DNA of 64,000 nt, taken from positions 50,377,284 to 50,441,283 of the forward strand of contig CM019214.1 of the NCBI GenBank assembly GCA_009741485.1, in the 5' to 3' direction. Below are positions 13,121-26,420 of this stretch, one piece after another; the stretch's first letter is position 1; each line of letters opens with the position of its first letter. The notes beneath the pieces are model-generated. The model saw only the letters and a list, made by a program, of their open reading frames with translations. It was not told where the DNA came from and did no database searches. Source of the DNA: Malurus cyaneus samueli (taxonomy: Eukaryota; Chordata; Aves; Passeriformes; Maluridae). The translations under genes were made by a program, and so were the position numbers.

Positions 13121-15151
13121 CTTTTAATGTAAGAGTGGGCTTGCCATGAAAAATGTTTTAACTCAACTCCCAGAATAAAAAGTCTGGCCTTCATTCAAAA
13201 CTTCCATTTGTTTCATCTAACCACTTAAAACAGTTGGTTGGCTTTCAGCACGTGTCTTTTCAGCATGAATCCTACACTGCAGTAAAAGATAACCTGAAAA
13301 ATAAGTGAATAATTCACTAAAATGAAGAAAAGAATCTCTTTTTAATTCCCACTAAATGGGAAGTAAAATTCCCAAATTAATTTTCATTTTAATCCTCCTT
13401 AGTGGAATATTTGTATACCTTCAGGAACAGAAGCATAAAGGCACTTTAATATGATTAATTCTACTGCATTCCCTCAGATGTCTTACTTGAAAAAAATGCA
13501 CGGCCTTTGGTTCAAAATGTAATTTTCTTCCCGAATCTTTATCGATAATCATTGTCCATAGTTATATGTCCATAATCACATGGCTGTACACGCAGAGCTG
13601 GCATGTTTTCTTCATCTTTGCTAATGCACAAATAATAGATTTTGGTGTTTTACATGTAAGATGTTAACTCCTCTATCCCAAAACATGCCAAGGAGGACAA
13701 CTGACAAAGTAGCAAAATATCTAACCAAAGTTAAGCGCTAAAACGCTTCCAGTGCTAAATCAGCTATTTCAGGAAATGCTTCCTAACCCACAGACCAAAT
13801 GCTAGTTCCTGCAAAGCAAACTGAGTGTGTTCACTCTACATAAAACATGACTTTATATGTCTTCTAAGTTTCTTGATGTACCCTACTGGCCCCAGTGTAT
13901 GTATCACATACATATTGCTGTCTGGGTGAGAGAGTGAGCATAAAGAATATCTTGAGTAAATAACATAGAACATGGTAAAACATACCACAGTAGTATCATT
14001 TGTGCCCTCTCCTAGAAAGTTTTCTCCAAAATAACATCTCTTCAAGACTATATATTTTTCTGAACCTTGAACCTGTGTTTTGCTATTTGTTGACTTACTC
14101 CATGTCCTCCAAAGAAGCGTGGAAGAACAAACTGACAATTAAACAGAATGGATGATCATGGCCCTACTCCTGTTATTTTAGCACCATAAATAAAGCTACA
14201 GGAATCTGAGATGCTATCCATCTGCTTTTTTAATCTGATAGAGTCTATACTGTATTGAACACTTAACAAAACCTGTTCAAAAACAGCAAATAGTCTGCTC
14301 TCTGGGAGCAAATAGTCTCATCTTAGACATAATTCAGGAATGCCTCTAACTCTCATCCATATGTGAAAGAAGTACCATCTTAAAATTTAGAATTAGGTCC
14401 CTCTTTTAAAATTTATATGCCTTACTTCAAATTAAAAGTACATGTATACACATACATGGACAATATACATTTGTACATGTATAAATAGATGCATGCTGAC
14501 ATTTGTGCATCATGTTCATAAGTGTGACTATATATGTACACCAAGGGTCTTATACATATAAAGAGATTTTTAATTTAAATATATATGTGTGCATTATCTA
14601 TGTATTGAGCACATGTTTTTATCTGTATCTAATATTATTTCTTCCGGGCACCTCTTTTATTTTTTTTTTTTCTTCTCATTTCACTACACAAACTTTCAGA
14701 CTTAACTGTTTTGGTTTTTTTTTTGTTTTTTCTTTCTTTGACATACAACATACCAGTCATGTTATAAAATATACTGAATATTAAATCTGTAATTAGTTTA
14801 TTCATGTACTAATATCTCTTTTCTAAAAAAATCTCTTGAGGTCAAAGTACTTGCTTGTGAATGCTTCAACCAAGCTTGTTGCTTCCTTTAAAGATGTGGA
14901 AATTGCAGGTTTTAAGCCTTAATGAGAGAAGCAAGTGCAAGCAGAAGTCCTACATGTGCTTTAATGCCCATATTCCTAAATGCTCCAGAAACCAGAACAT
15001 TCTTGGACAGCATGTAATGCAGCAAACAGAATGTGTCTGAGTGTCTTAAAAAGTATTTCACAGATTAAGCAGTCCTGAGAAGCCTAAATGTTGCAAGAAC
15101 TGACTAAAATATAAATATAACGAGGGATATAAATATTGGATGGATACTGGG

Positions 15152-15243
15152 GGAAAAAGAAAATAAAAAAAATAAAAACAAAAAAAAAAAAACAAAAAAA
15201 AAAAAAAAAAACAAAAAAACCCCCAAAAAACAACAAAACAAAG
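15152..15243. repeat. A/C-rich low-complexity tract
   Basis: About 90 bases made almost only of A with interspersed C, including a short C5 run. No source retroelement is visible beside it. Confidence 0.85.
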
Positions 15244-16069
15244 CCAGTTTATTTTGGAAAGTAAGTTCTAAATGAAATTAGTGGAAAAGAAGGGCAGAGT
15301 ACATCTAATTGCATTTTTTGTACTTGGCAGGTGTTTTTCTTCCTTTTTATTTTTTTTTTTTTTTTAGTTAGAAAACTAAGAGAGTATTCCTCCACACAAA
15401 CTTATATTTTAAGAAGTCAGAGATTCATAACAGAACTAGCCACTTTAGGCTGCATTTATAGTCAAACAGGAATTAAGCTTCTAAAATACACTAACCGTAA
15501 TATTAAGACTAACTGTAATATTTTTGTGGGTGCATACTTCTCTGCATTGACTATAAAGAGAGCCTAAAATAGCTACTTCTAATTTAAATATTTAGCTTTT
15601 TTTATTATTATTTTTAGTTCAGTCTTCTGATCAGCCATTCATGACTGCAAATACTAGGAAAGGTAGAAAGAGAAAAAGATGGGATAGACAAGGATAATGG
15701 GGAGAGAAAATCTTTGTAGAGGCAAACAGAGCAGTGAAATAGAAAGATGTGATGTAGAGGGGAAAGAGGTTGCTACAAGGACATGACAAAAGAAAAACTA
15801 GTTTCTTATTTTCTTTGCCTTTCTGTTGTGTGTATTACAACCTGTCATCTCTCTCATACTGACATTTTTTCTGGTGTTTATATGGAAAGGTGACAAGAAG
15901 GTGAAACTTTTCATAGTGTTCAATAAGACTCAAAGCTCACAATGTTCATATCTGTCAGAAAGTGTCAAACTCATCAAGTTCAACATTTGGGGGAAAACAT
16001 CTAAAATAAGCTTTCACAAAAACCTTCAACTGCACATGGATTTTTTTTTTTTTTTTTAAACATTTTTAA

Positions 16070-16676
16070 GATTCAGCTGTATTGCATCTGTGTGGATTTC
16101 TCCTCCCATGGGAAAAGGCAAACCCATCCATGGAATTGTCTTTGGTGAAGGACCACGCTGTACTTGGTGGATAATGCAGAAGAATGAGGAGACTCAATGT
16201 GTGTCTCAAGAAATTTAAACCTTGGGAGGAAAATAATCTGTGGTGTAAATTGTATGTCGCAGGAAGCAAAGTAGCAGGAAGAAATGAACTGACAAAGACT
16301 GAATTTTGAGAGGAGCAAGGAGAGTGTAACAACGAGCCAGGTCAATGTCTGTGCCCAGTGATTGATTGTGCTGTTTCTCCTGTCTTGAGTATCCATTCTG
16401 GTAAAATGAAGCCAAGTAGTGGATCTGGAGGGACAGAGGAAGCCCATGAAATGGTAAAAGAATATATATTTGTTAAAAGATGTGGCATAGTAGTTAACAA
16501 AAATGTATAAATCTGAACGTTTGGTATAAAGATGGTTTAAGGATGCAGTGTGAGCTGTATGCATTGGTAAGAAGGGATTTCAGTAATGAGAATTAAATAT
16601 GATGGAATAGTTAGAGGAGATATAAATTGTGTAGAATCTGAGTATGAAGCTAATGTGTGGAATATAGGGTGAAGAT
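16070..16676 (+). mobile_element. Decayed internal 3' remnant of an ERVL-like provirus
   Basis: This 600-bp segment runs directly into the LTR at 16677 and is more G-rich on the plus strand than the surrounding DNA. A plus-strand frame stays open from about 16063 to a stop at 16216-16218. It contains Gly/Pro/Trp-rich sequence ending in a pair of tryptophans, which could be the C-terminal end of a retroviral pol product; that identification is an inference. The rest to 16676 is non-coding-like. A minus-strand frame of 163 codons (16073-16564) overlaps it and is judged to be an antisense shadow. Confidence 0.5.
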
Positions 16677-17253
16677 TGTACTGGGTCTGGCTGAGATGGA
16701 TCCCAATTTCCCACAGTGGCCCTCTCAGTGCTGTGCTTTGCTCTGGTAGCAGGAAAGGTGTTGGCAGCACCACGGTGCTTTGGCTGCTGCTGAGCAGTGC
16801 TGGCACTGCCCCAGAGCTGGCTCTCAACATTCCCCCCATCAAGGAGTGGGCAAGATCCTGGGAGGGGACACAACCAGCCCAGCTGACCCAAATAAATCAA
16901 AGGGATTTGCCACACCATTTGATGTCAGCTCAGATATCTAAGGGAATGAGAAGGAGAGGGTGGAAATTTGTTATTTAATATGTTTTCCTTCCTGAGTAAT
17001 GGCTACATGTCCTGAAGCCCTGCCTTCCAATGAGTGGCTGAACAACTCTTGCTGATGGGAAACAGGGAATAAACCTCTTTTTCCCTTCTCTTTGCTTTTT
17101 TATGCACAAACTTTCACTTTTACTTTAGTAAGCTAAGCCTTGTCTCAACCTATGAGTGGCTTTCTACCTTATTTTCCCTCTCCCATCCATTAGGGAAGTG
17201 AGTGACTGAGCAGCTTGGTTGGTACCTGGTGTCCAGATAAGGTCAACACGACC
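16677..17253 (+). mobile_element. Avian ERVL-type LTR
   Basis: The LTR begins TGTACTGGGTCTGGCTGAGA and contains landmarks I know from a widespread bird ERVL-type LTR in the right order: a TTTGGCTGCTGCTGAGCAGT block, GGGACACAACCAGCCCAGCT, a GACCCAAA word, a CTGAAGCCCTGCCTTCCAAT block and a polyadenylation signal AATAAA at 17068-17073. The 3' end is diverged near 17250, where a bird consensus would end in ACA. I see no convincing target-site duplication. The length of about 577 bp fits a full LTR. With the internal remnant upstream it is the 3' LTR of a provirus whose 5' part is gone. Confidence 0.88.
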
Positions 17254-20200
17254 GAACCTAAATATGCCTGAACCTCGGTGATCAGTAAGTCAATAGTAGT
17301 AATATCTTCAAGAGATGTGAGATGCTATATTTTGGCACAGTAGGAACACCTACTATATTTCACAATCAAAAATGTTTTAAAATCAGAAAAATATAGTAAA
17401 AAAACTAATAAAAATAAATTTTACATGACCTAAATACAGAAAAATAAATCTCAAAAATTTTACAAGTTACAGCTTCACAGACTCTTTGAAGTTCCATCTC
17501 TTTCTGTTATATCACATAAATTATATAAATACCTGCCATTGTGAAAGAGTAATTAAACAAATTCACCAATTCTGTGAAATCACAGTGAGATTTTCTACCC
17601 CAAAATAACTAAAATTCTGCTTTAGACAATATGTATGGACTATCTATACCAATGAATCAAAAAGAGAAAATGAAAGGAGAAAATTATATTCTCAATTTAT
17701 CAGTAGAAAGTGACAATTTTGGCAGCCAAAAAAGAGACTCAAAAGAACAGTTTTGCCCTTCACTGGGCAATGATATCTCTTCTGTGAAAGTATAATTAAA
17801 ATAATGAGCGAAATTATCACTGACTGAAATAATCTTACTGAAGACTGTTATGACCTTATTTTATAAAAATCACAGAACTGATACCCAGCCCTCATTATCC
17901 TTTACCTGTCACCACTTTCAACTGTGTTAGTTCAGCCCTTCCTTTGTCAGGACTGGAGTCATGCTCTCTCCTGTCTCAGAGTTTATCTCTCTGTGCTCAG
18001 TGTCAGCACCTTGGAAAAGCAAAGATGCCTAATGTCGGTTTTGACTGATGTGAAGAAATGGACAGAAAAATCTTCACCAGCCGCCTTGCCCTTAATTCTC
18101 CAGTTCCCTTTTTTGCAAGTTCATTTTTGGTCAGGCTCTCATTCTTGATCTTTGATTTGGCTGAGCTGCACACGTGCTTCAGCTTGTTTGTATGTCTTGC
18201 GCAGTTTAAAAGGCTTCTCCATAAATCCACCCCATTGACCACGGAGATGACAGAAAGAGGTTATGATTCCACAATCCATGCCTTATGACCTGATTTTTTT
18301 TTTTTTAAATGCATATTTTCCCCATTTCTGGAAAACACATCAAAATTTAGAACATTTGCTTGCTAAGCTGTTTACCTAACAGCCTAAATTATGGGTTGTT
18401 CACAAAGTTTCTTTGGCATTATCTTTAAACATGCAGGAAACAATTTTAAAAGGTAGATCCTGTTTGATAATTAAATGTTATGTATGTTACCATATGCAAA
18501 CCATAAAAAAAATAAAGAAATTTGCATCTATAATGGAATGAATAGGTCAAAAATAAAAATCAGAACTCAATTCAATAGCCTAGTGTGGCACTAGTAAGCT
18601 CAGATGTCCTGTGGTAATCCTACTTGATATTTAGCTGAAAGAATTGTTGCCCATGTGTCCAAGTGTAATGTCTGCCATTCCTGGGTGGATTCTCAGATTG
18701 CTGAGGACAACTCAAAAACCCTTTTATGCTTAGTTAGACAATTGTATCTAGTTCAAGATTTCTTATTTCCCATTACACCCCATAGAATTCTATATCTCTG
18801 TTTAGTTGTTCACAATGTGTCTGGCACTGTATGAGATGCCCTAAATTTCCCTCAACCTGTCATTTGGAAATAGGACAGAAATTTGCCATTGATCATATTG
18901 CATCTACCTTGGATTTACTAAGGCATCTCAAATGGTTGAAAACGCTTCTGTTTGGGCAGCTCTCTAGCCATATTTATTAGAAGTTTCAATCTTAAATTAA
19001 GATGCAGGGTATTGCATTCAGGTACCTAAATTAAAGTGTGTACAACCTGGATGTGAACACTACCCCTAATGTAACAGGAAATTTATCTTACTTTCGTGCC
19101 CACCTAGAATTTCAAGAATGGGATTTATTTTTGTGTAAGCCTCTTTTTATCTCTCTTTCACTCATCTTCCCTTCTTTTCAAATCATGTGATTACCATGGG
19201 AACAGAGAGTCTTTTAACTGGTTCAGTTAAAAGAAGACTTTTACCCAATCATGCCTATATTTCTTTCTATGATACTAAAAGAATATGTTTGCTTTAATAT
19301 AGATCCTTGATCTAGTCAGAGAAGAACTTTGGGTTTCACTGAATCTCAAGAATTCTTCAGAGAAAAATTATCAAAAATAAACTAGAGGTTTGACAAAGGA
19401 GCTTAGTGAAGGTTTTATGGCAACAAGAAAACTATGACTGTAATAGGAAGAAAGAACAGAGAGTTTATCTTAAAACAGGGAGCAATTCCTGTGTGCAAAC
19501 AGGAATAACATGCCATTATAACAGAAAGGCAGAACCCTTGAACATGGCTTATTTTTAAAAGTTAGTACAAAAAGAGGAATAAGCTGTTACTTGGTGATGG
19601 ACATAAATAGACAAGAAGCTTCAGAGGTTGGATAAGCTTCAAAATGATAGTCCAAAATGGCAAGATGTCCTTCGTTGAATTAAGCTGAGATGATAAAAAG
19701 CCTTTACGATTAGCTGTCCAACAAAATGTCTAACAGAAATTAAAGACCTTTCAAGAAAGAACAAAATTGATGATTTAACAATGTTCTCCCGTGAGAAAAA
19801 TTGTAATACATGAAGTATTTATAGATCAAGTCATCTACCACTGGATGTCTGTTTCCATGTTAAAACCCATGAGATTTTACTGTAAAATTAACTTTAATTC
19901 TGAGAATGTGATTTCAAAATACTGGTAGTAGGAAAACATTATTTTAATACTTGTGGAAGAGAAGCTCTTAGCACATCTGTACTTTACAGACTGCATAAAC
20001 AGAAAAATGCTGAAAACTAGATCCCAAGATGTCATTGATATATCAATATGTAAATAATTTGATGAGGTACAATGCTCATAAATATTTTTCTTGAATATAA
20101 GATTATAAAATTGACAAGGAAAACTGTAAACAAATCAAAACAAACCATCATAGTGTTGCCTCTAGTGGTAATATGATTCAGGAAAAACTGCCTAAGAAAT

Positions 20201-21869
20201 TAATTTCTTTCAAGTTTGTACAAACAGCAATAGTGAATTCCCCAGTTAACCCAGAAAAAAAAAAAAAAAAAGAAAAATGTAAATGTTTTGAAGAATTAGA
20301 ATCTAAAAACACCAACAACTCTTTCATTTAGAATATAAAATATTAAGAATTTCAAGTGCAGTTTGTTGGTTTGTTTTTTCATTATTATGCTTTATTATTC
20401 TGATTTGGTTACAAAAATTCACCTCATCTGCACACAAAATTAGTATCTGTGAGCACAAGATATTTAATTTTTTTTAATCTGTCTATAAGTCTACTTCATA
20501 TTTCTCTCATTTATTAAAAAAAATATGGCTACCTTCAAATTTTCATGTAATTTTTAGTGCATGTATTATGGTTTTTTTTTTTTTAAGCAAACTGCCTTGA
20601 AAATCCTCAGGTTTCCTTATACTCAGCAGTGTCTTCTCTGAAGTTCTTTGCCAAATTCTTTGAAGGGTCAGTTTCTGTAATGAATTCTCTTTTGCATAAT
20701 AAATAAATAAGTAAATAAATAAAGGAAGATTTTTCACATTATAGGAATGTGCCTAATACTTGTCAGTTGAAAATTAGTTGACTTGTTCAAACTGGTCTTT
20801 GTTCCTTCTCTATGTAATGTAGAGAGAAAGTGGAGTATACCGAGTGGGATTTATTTAATCCTAGAATTGATTTCTACTACTCAAATTGTTTTGCCTTTTA
20901 AAAATGTCACCACTGATCAAAAATCTTATTTGCACAATTAGTTTAGCCTAGACATCTACTTTTAGATGGTTAAATTAAGATGAGAGCAATCTCCCACTGC
21001 ACTAAAGTGGTCTGAATTAATCTTAGCTAACTAAGATACTGTAATAAGCAGAATAAGTTTGAATCATGTTATTAAAATCAATTAGCTTGCACTTAAATTT
21101 TAATGCATTAATCCCTTTATAGGAAGTATAAAAATTCTTAATATCTACAATTGACATACAGGTACCCTTGAAGGGGCACAACTGTACAATTTAGGATCTA
21201 GTTTTCTCATTAAATCTTCAAAATAATCAACCTTACTGCACTGACGATTTATCCAGCTGACAACACACCGAAGATACAGCAGGGAACACTCACCTCAACC
21301 TGGGGTACTGATGATTCTTACAAGTCTTGGGTATCTCACAGGTCCACCAAAATGAGTTAAATTTGCTTCAGATGCATCCTGGATGTCTGAGAGTTAAGCA
21401 TTAGGTACCTGAATAAGCTGCTCTGGATCTTCTGCATCAGAGTCTCTCTCTGTAGTATGTGAATATATGTCTTCCTGACACATAATAAAATTATTTCAAA
21501 ACCAAGGAAAACTTGAAGTCTTGGTTGCTAGTATTATTTCCTCATTAGTTTTCTGGTAATGTATCTCACAATTCTTACCTCCCTTCTTTCCCCAAGAAGG
21601 TTTGTGTAACTCTAGTACATATATTGAGATAGATATTCAGGTTTTAAATTCAAAGCAGACTTGCAGAAGAGACATTTAGTTTTATAAGGTTAACACAATC
21701 TGCGGAATGACACTAGTTTATTCCATTGTATCTATTATATTGTACCAGACTTCTATGCCAGATTTTACCTAAGCCACCATTTATGGTCTAGACTTATGAC
21801 CGTTTGCAGCTAACTCACTGGAATATACAGAGAAGATGGAATTTTCTTGGAAGATCATAGTGATATTAT
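17254..21869. other. Gene-free DNA with possible ancient repeats
   Basis: No gene is supported. At about 18580-19080 the sequence contains words such as TTCAGGTACCTAAATTAAAG that recall very old amniote repeats, but no family can be named. At 20880-21170 a homeodomain-site-like AT-rich segment might be a conserved non-coding element (see findings). Short poly(A)/poly(T) runs occur near 18294, 20256 and 20573. Confidence 0.45.
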
Positions 21870-22112
21870 AAGAGGCAATAGACACAAGTTAGAACATGGA
21901 AAATTGCAATCAGCTGTTAGGAAACTATTTTTTAGCAGGAGGTGGTCAAACAGTAGAAGATGTTGCCCAGAGAGATTGTGAAATCTCCTCGCTTAGAAGA
22001 CACATCTGGACACACCCATGGGCAACCTGACATGATTATGTCTTTTTGAACATGTGTTGAACTAGATTACCTGTGGGGGTCCTTTTCTTTGTGAATTATG
22101 GTACTGCAGTTC
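21870..22112 (+). mobile_element. CR1 LINE 3' end, diverged
   Basis: The segment starts AGAGGCAATAGACACAAGTT, matching the CR1 'aggcaatgggcacaaact' region. It continues with GTTGCCCAGAGAGATTGTGA and ends GAACTAGATTACCTGTGGGG then TCCTTTTC, the diverged CR1 3' terminus. Order and spacing fit the last 250 bp of CR1 in plus orientation. The copy is 5' truncated, as is normal for CR1. Confidence 0.85.
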
Positions 22113-25100
22113 CACGACTGTACCCTCTGTTGTGCTGAAGAGTTGTCAGCTCCCATTCTCTTTCTTCATTTAAAAATTGCCTACCTGTTTTCTTGACCTC
22201 CTTACTGTTCTGATTGTGGTAAATGATCTTATAGTGTTAGCATTTAGCAAGTACAGAGCACAAATCACTTATGTTTTGGTTTGGTTTTTTTTTTTCCTAT
22301 CCTTCTGAAACATGAAAAAAGTATTGCCATTACCTACAGCCTTAATGAGATTGTGATCTTCTGTCTAGTAACTTCACTAGATTTGTAATTACAGGAAAGA
22401 ATTGATACTCTCTGTCTGTGTCTGGCTTTGCATAAAAAAATATATCATGAAAATTTTTCATTTTTATATATAAATATTTTCTATTTTCCATGTAACAATA
22501 CATAATCACTAATGTGATTAAACACAGAAATATTGCTTTTACTAAAGACAGCATTTTGCTAGAAGGAGATTTTCAATCTGAACATTACTTGGAAAAAGTA
22601 TTTTCAATCTTTAATGCACTCTTGGCCATCCTTCTTAGTTATTTCCTCAAGTTTTGGAAGAAAATATTCTGTTATCTAATAGATTCTGGCAGCATAGGCT
22701 TTAGGAAAAATCTTAATTAACATGCTTATCATAAGTATTAAGTTCTTTCATAGGAGGTAGAACTAATCAATACAGTGATGACACCACCCTGAGATATATG
22801 GAACTGTTGGCTCTATAAATAAAGAGACAGGCAGGGATTCCAAACCATTTAGAATGATGCCTTTGTTTAACACTGATAATATTTTTAATCAGAACATGGG
22901 AAGGTTTACTTGTATTAATTACTTGTGGTTTCAATAATTAATTTTATATTTGTGAACAAAGCTTTGAGTGCTAATGATGAATGTGGTTGGTATAATATAA
23001 AGTAAAACATTACCTGTATTCCATGCTTTCATGCTCAGCCACTGTTCACTTTCTGGTCTTGATTAGGTATCCCCTAACACACTCCTGCTGCAAAATGTCC
23101 TCCTCTCCAATCCTGGCACTCAGATTTTCAGTCAGTCTCTTGACCCATCCGATATAGGAGCTTCCAGCAGACAAGCTGCTCCTTCACATTGAAGATAAAA
23201 CCCTCTCCACTACCTTCCATTCCTATCACATTCCTATCACTAACAACCTTTATTTGCTCTACACCACTCCAGTCACACCAAGTCTCAGTTCATCCTGCAA
23301 CACTGCAGCTGTGCAGCAGCAAGTGGCATTCTGGTTCCTCCCCCTTCTTTCCAAGGCTATACACATTTTCATATGTATCCTTGACAAATGTATGGTTCTA
23401 CGCTGTTTCTGAGGTCTCTTTTGTTCCTGTTGCTGTGGATCTTTGGTTTTCCGTGTGAGTCCATCATTTCCACACTTGACTGCGGCTTGTGCTCTCTATT
23501 CCCTTTTCTTCCTAATTTAGCAATCTCTTAACCAAGATGGCAAGCTCGGTGGATCGTGATTTTGGCCACTTTTATCTGGCTGCTGGATGTTTTCTTTTTT
23601 ACTTCATCACTCACTTCAATGAACTAGTAAAACTGTTTGAAGAAAAAAAAAAAAAAGGCTTATCTTTTTCTCTTTTACAGTTCTTCAGACCTTTTGTCAT
23701 TTCATTCTTAAATCAGTCCCTTCAGAGAACTGCTAGCGCTTCTTCATTAACTGCATTGTTAAGGCAGTTTTGCAGCGCAGAAATTGCTTATTCTCAGTAG
23801 GGACTAGCTTATTTTTTTAGTGTATTTGCATTTGAATAGTGGTAGCACTCATTTAAAAATAATATACTGTGAAGTCTGTTACCTTTTTTAGGATTTCAAC
23901 TAAATGTTGAGACAGAAAGGCAACAGAGAAATGAGAGTCTCAAATGCTGCTGACAGCACAGCATGTCAGTTAGAAAAGGAAATGGCAACTTCGTAGAGAG
24001 ACACAGAGTCTTGTAACCTCAGCCATGATTAATACATTGTGTAGAGAGGTTCTTCACCTAGTACTGGATTCTTTTTTTTTTTTTTCGTCACAAATCCATT
24101 TAAGTAGTAAGAGAAAGATATTCTGCTTCTTTATTTTACATTGTGCAAGTGATAAGTAATTAGAAGAAGAATTAGCTAGATCACTGGATGATATGTAAGT
24201 GACGTGTGTGTCAATAGGACAATGGTGATCATTGTTCTCTGCTGGACCTCCTGAACCATCTTCTAGATTATACAAGGAAGAATAAAACAAGGTCAGTAAT
24301 ACCTTCTATAATATCTTTCCACTTTCCAATAAAAGAGCGCTGTAGTCCGAACATAAAACATATCTACAAACTAGCTGATACAGGTTTTAATCAATAGTGG
24401 ATGTTGTATTAGGGAAGATATACTTAAAGGTAAGTCACCACAAATCCTTATTTCATCTCTGTTTAATTTAAGAATTGATATGGTAGAGCCAGTGGCAGAT
24501 ATAACTGTGGCAGAAAATCATATGTGAGCATTACACTGAGCAGGAATTTGTGTTGACACAAAGCAGATTTCATTTTCTCAGACTACTTTGATTCTTGCAT
24601 TGTTGATGTACAAACAGACTCTTACTCTCCTGCAAAGACTGTAAAGTATCTTTACTTCCACTGACGTAAAGATAAAAAAAACAAACAAAACAACAAAATT
24701 GTAAAGAAGTTTAAATTTTAGTGTTTTGTAAGGGGTCTACGTAGAAGTATGGAAGTTCATTGAGGATGTTCTATTAAAATAAGATATTCCATTTTTTATA
24801 ATGTTAAAACAGATAATTAATATCTTACAGAGTTTCTATATTTTCCAATTGGATAATTCTATCAGTTTAGTCTCTAAAATGTTTAAATTAGAAGTTGTTT
24901 ATAGGATAGATATGAGGAGAGGAAAAAAAAAAAAAAGGAAGAGAGATAAAAGTATATGGATGAAGGTTGAAAGGAAGGCCAAACAGTCCAGATAAAATCA
25001 TCAAAATAATTTGATGCCTCTTTCCTTGTAGATCTCAAACAAGGAGAGTGGTATCATAATCTGACATAACAAAGTCAGCCTGAGATAAAACTCAACCAAG

Positions 25101-26219
25101 GACTCAGAGAAATAGCCTGGAAAATCTATGAATGTAGCCAGGACACTGGAGTCACACCAGAAAAGTTCTGGGACCTTGGACTTCAGGCAAAATCAGCTTT
25201 GCTTTGCGCCCTGATTAAGGCCATGCTCAATATGGACATATCCTTATGAGAAATATAAGCTAAAATGAGTGTCATTGCCTTGAAAGCTGCCCACAAGGAC
25301 TGATGTGTGGGAACATCACTGTGCTGGCATAGCCAGATGTCACAGTGTCACAACAGTGTCTCAACAAATGAGGCATTGGCTGTGTGCTGTGGGGAAAGGT
25401 GTTAAAACCACTGAGAACCTTGAACTGTCTGTGGTATTTCAGCACCACCACTGCCCCCACAGCAGCAGGAGAAGCCTTTGAACCACAGCTGATAAAGGAA
25501 CATCATTTAAAAGCTCTGTCTGCAGCTAGAGCACTAATGTTCATGTCAAAAGCTGTATTAATCTGTAACAAAGACAATTCCAAATGTGAATCTTCTTGAA
25601 TTGCAGAAAGGGGAAATATAAATAATTGAATGCATCTGTTATCAAAACTCCAAAGCTTTAGAGAAAATGAGCTGGAAAATTTTGTTCTTCATGATAAAAT
25701 AAAGCAGAATATAGCAGAATACAAGAAACAGCTTTCCTTGCTTAATCAGATGGTTTTAAATGAATGTGGAGAATAAATAGTTGTTTGCAAATAGTGTCTT
25801 ATTGTTTAATTTAAATATTTTATGAATATATGCTTTCCCCTTAACAAATATATAAAATAAAAAAAATCTGAATTTTTTACCATTAAATAGGTACAAAATT
25901 AACCTCCAAATCTATTAGCACTGGCATAAAAGTGGCTATGAAGGAACTATTTCCAAAGAACAGAACATGACACAATTTAAAAAATACCTGTTTTAATCCA
26001 CTGAAAGACAAATATACAAGTATATGTTAATGAAAGATCACATATATTTTAAAAATTCATAGTCCTTAAATAAGTAAAGCTATAACTTACATTTTCCAAG
26101 TAAAAACACAACAAGCTGGATAAAGGGGTTTTATTGATCACATAATTGTAGAGAAAGTATGGAATTTCCCAAAAAAATATCTTCTGAGATCTCAGAAAGT
26201 TAAAGATAAGCTTCTTCTA

Positions 26220-26420
26220 CCAAAAAAAAAACAAACACCCAACAAAAAAAAACCAAGCAAGCAAGCAAGCAACCAGGAACAACAACAACAAAAAAAAACA
26301 AAACAAAAAAAAAAAAAAAACCAAACCTCACAAAAATAAAACTAAGTAAAAAAACCCCAAACCTAAACACCAACAAACAACCCCCCAAACAAAAAAAACT
26401 ACAACAACAACAACAAAAAA
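26220..26420. repeat. 200-bp A/C-only strand-asymmetric tract
   Basis: Over about 200 bases the plus strand is roughly 94% A or C. It contains short (CAA)n and (AAGC)n arrays, a 17-nt poly(A) and a C6 run. On the minus strand it reads as T/G only and gives a spurious Phe/Val/Cys-rich frame at 26200-26436. Confidence 0.9.

Larger units (their letters stand above)
9351..16069. other. Gene-free DNA with many low-complexity tracts
   Basis: No exon or RNA gene is supported. A purine-only GGGAAA-type stretch lies at about 9376-9424 and gives an artificial Arg/Glu/Lys-rich peptide in one frame. Poly(A) or poly(T) runs lie near 9811, 10770 and 13095. At 14440-14600 the sequence is rich in TACATGTA-type palindromes and alternating purine-pyrimidine steps. 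The GC-richer piece at about 11820-12330 is unassigned. Confidence 0.5.

Noticed and set aside
16073..16564. Longest reading frame, 163 codons, minus strand
   Set aside because: It lies antisense to the 3' remnant of a plus-strand provirus, has no recognisable domain, and shares its span with other frames. It is a shadow of retroviral sequence that lacks stops by chance.
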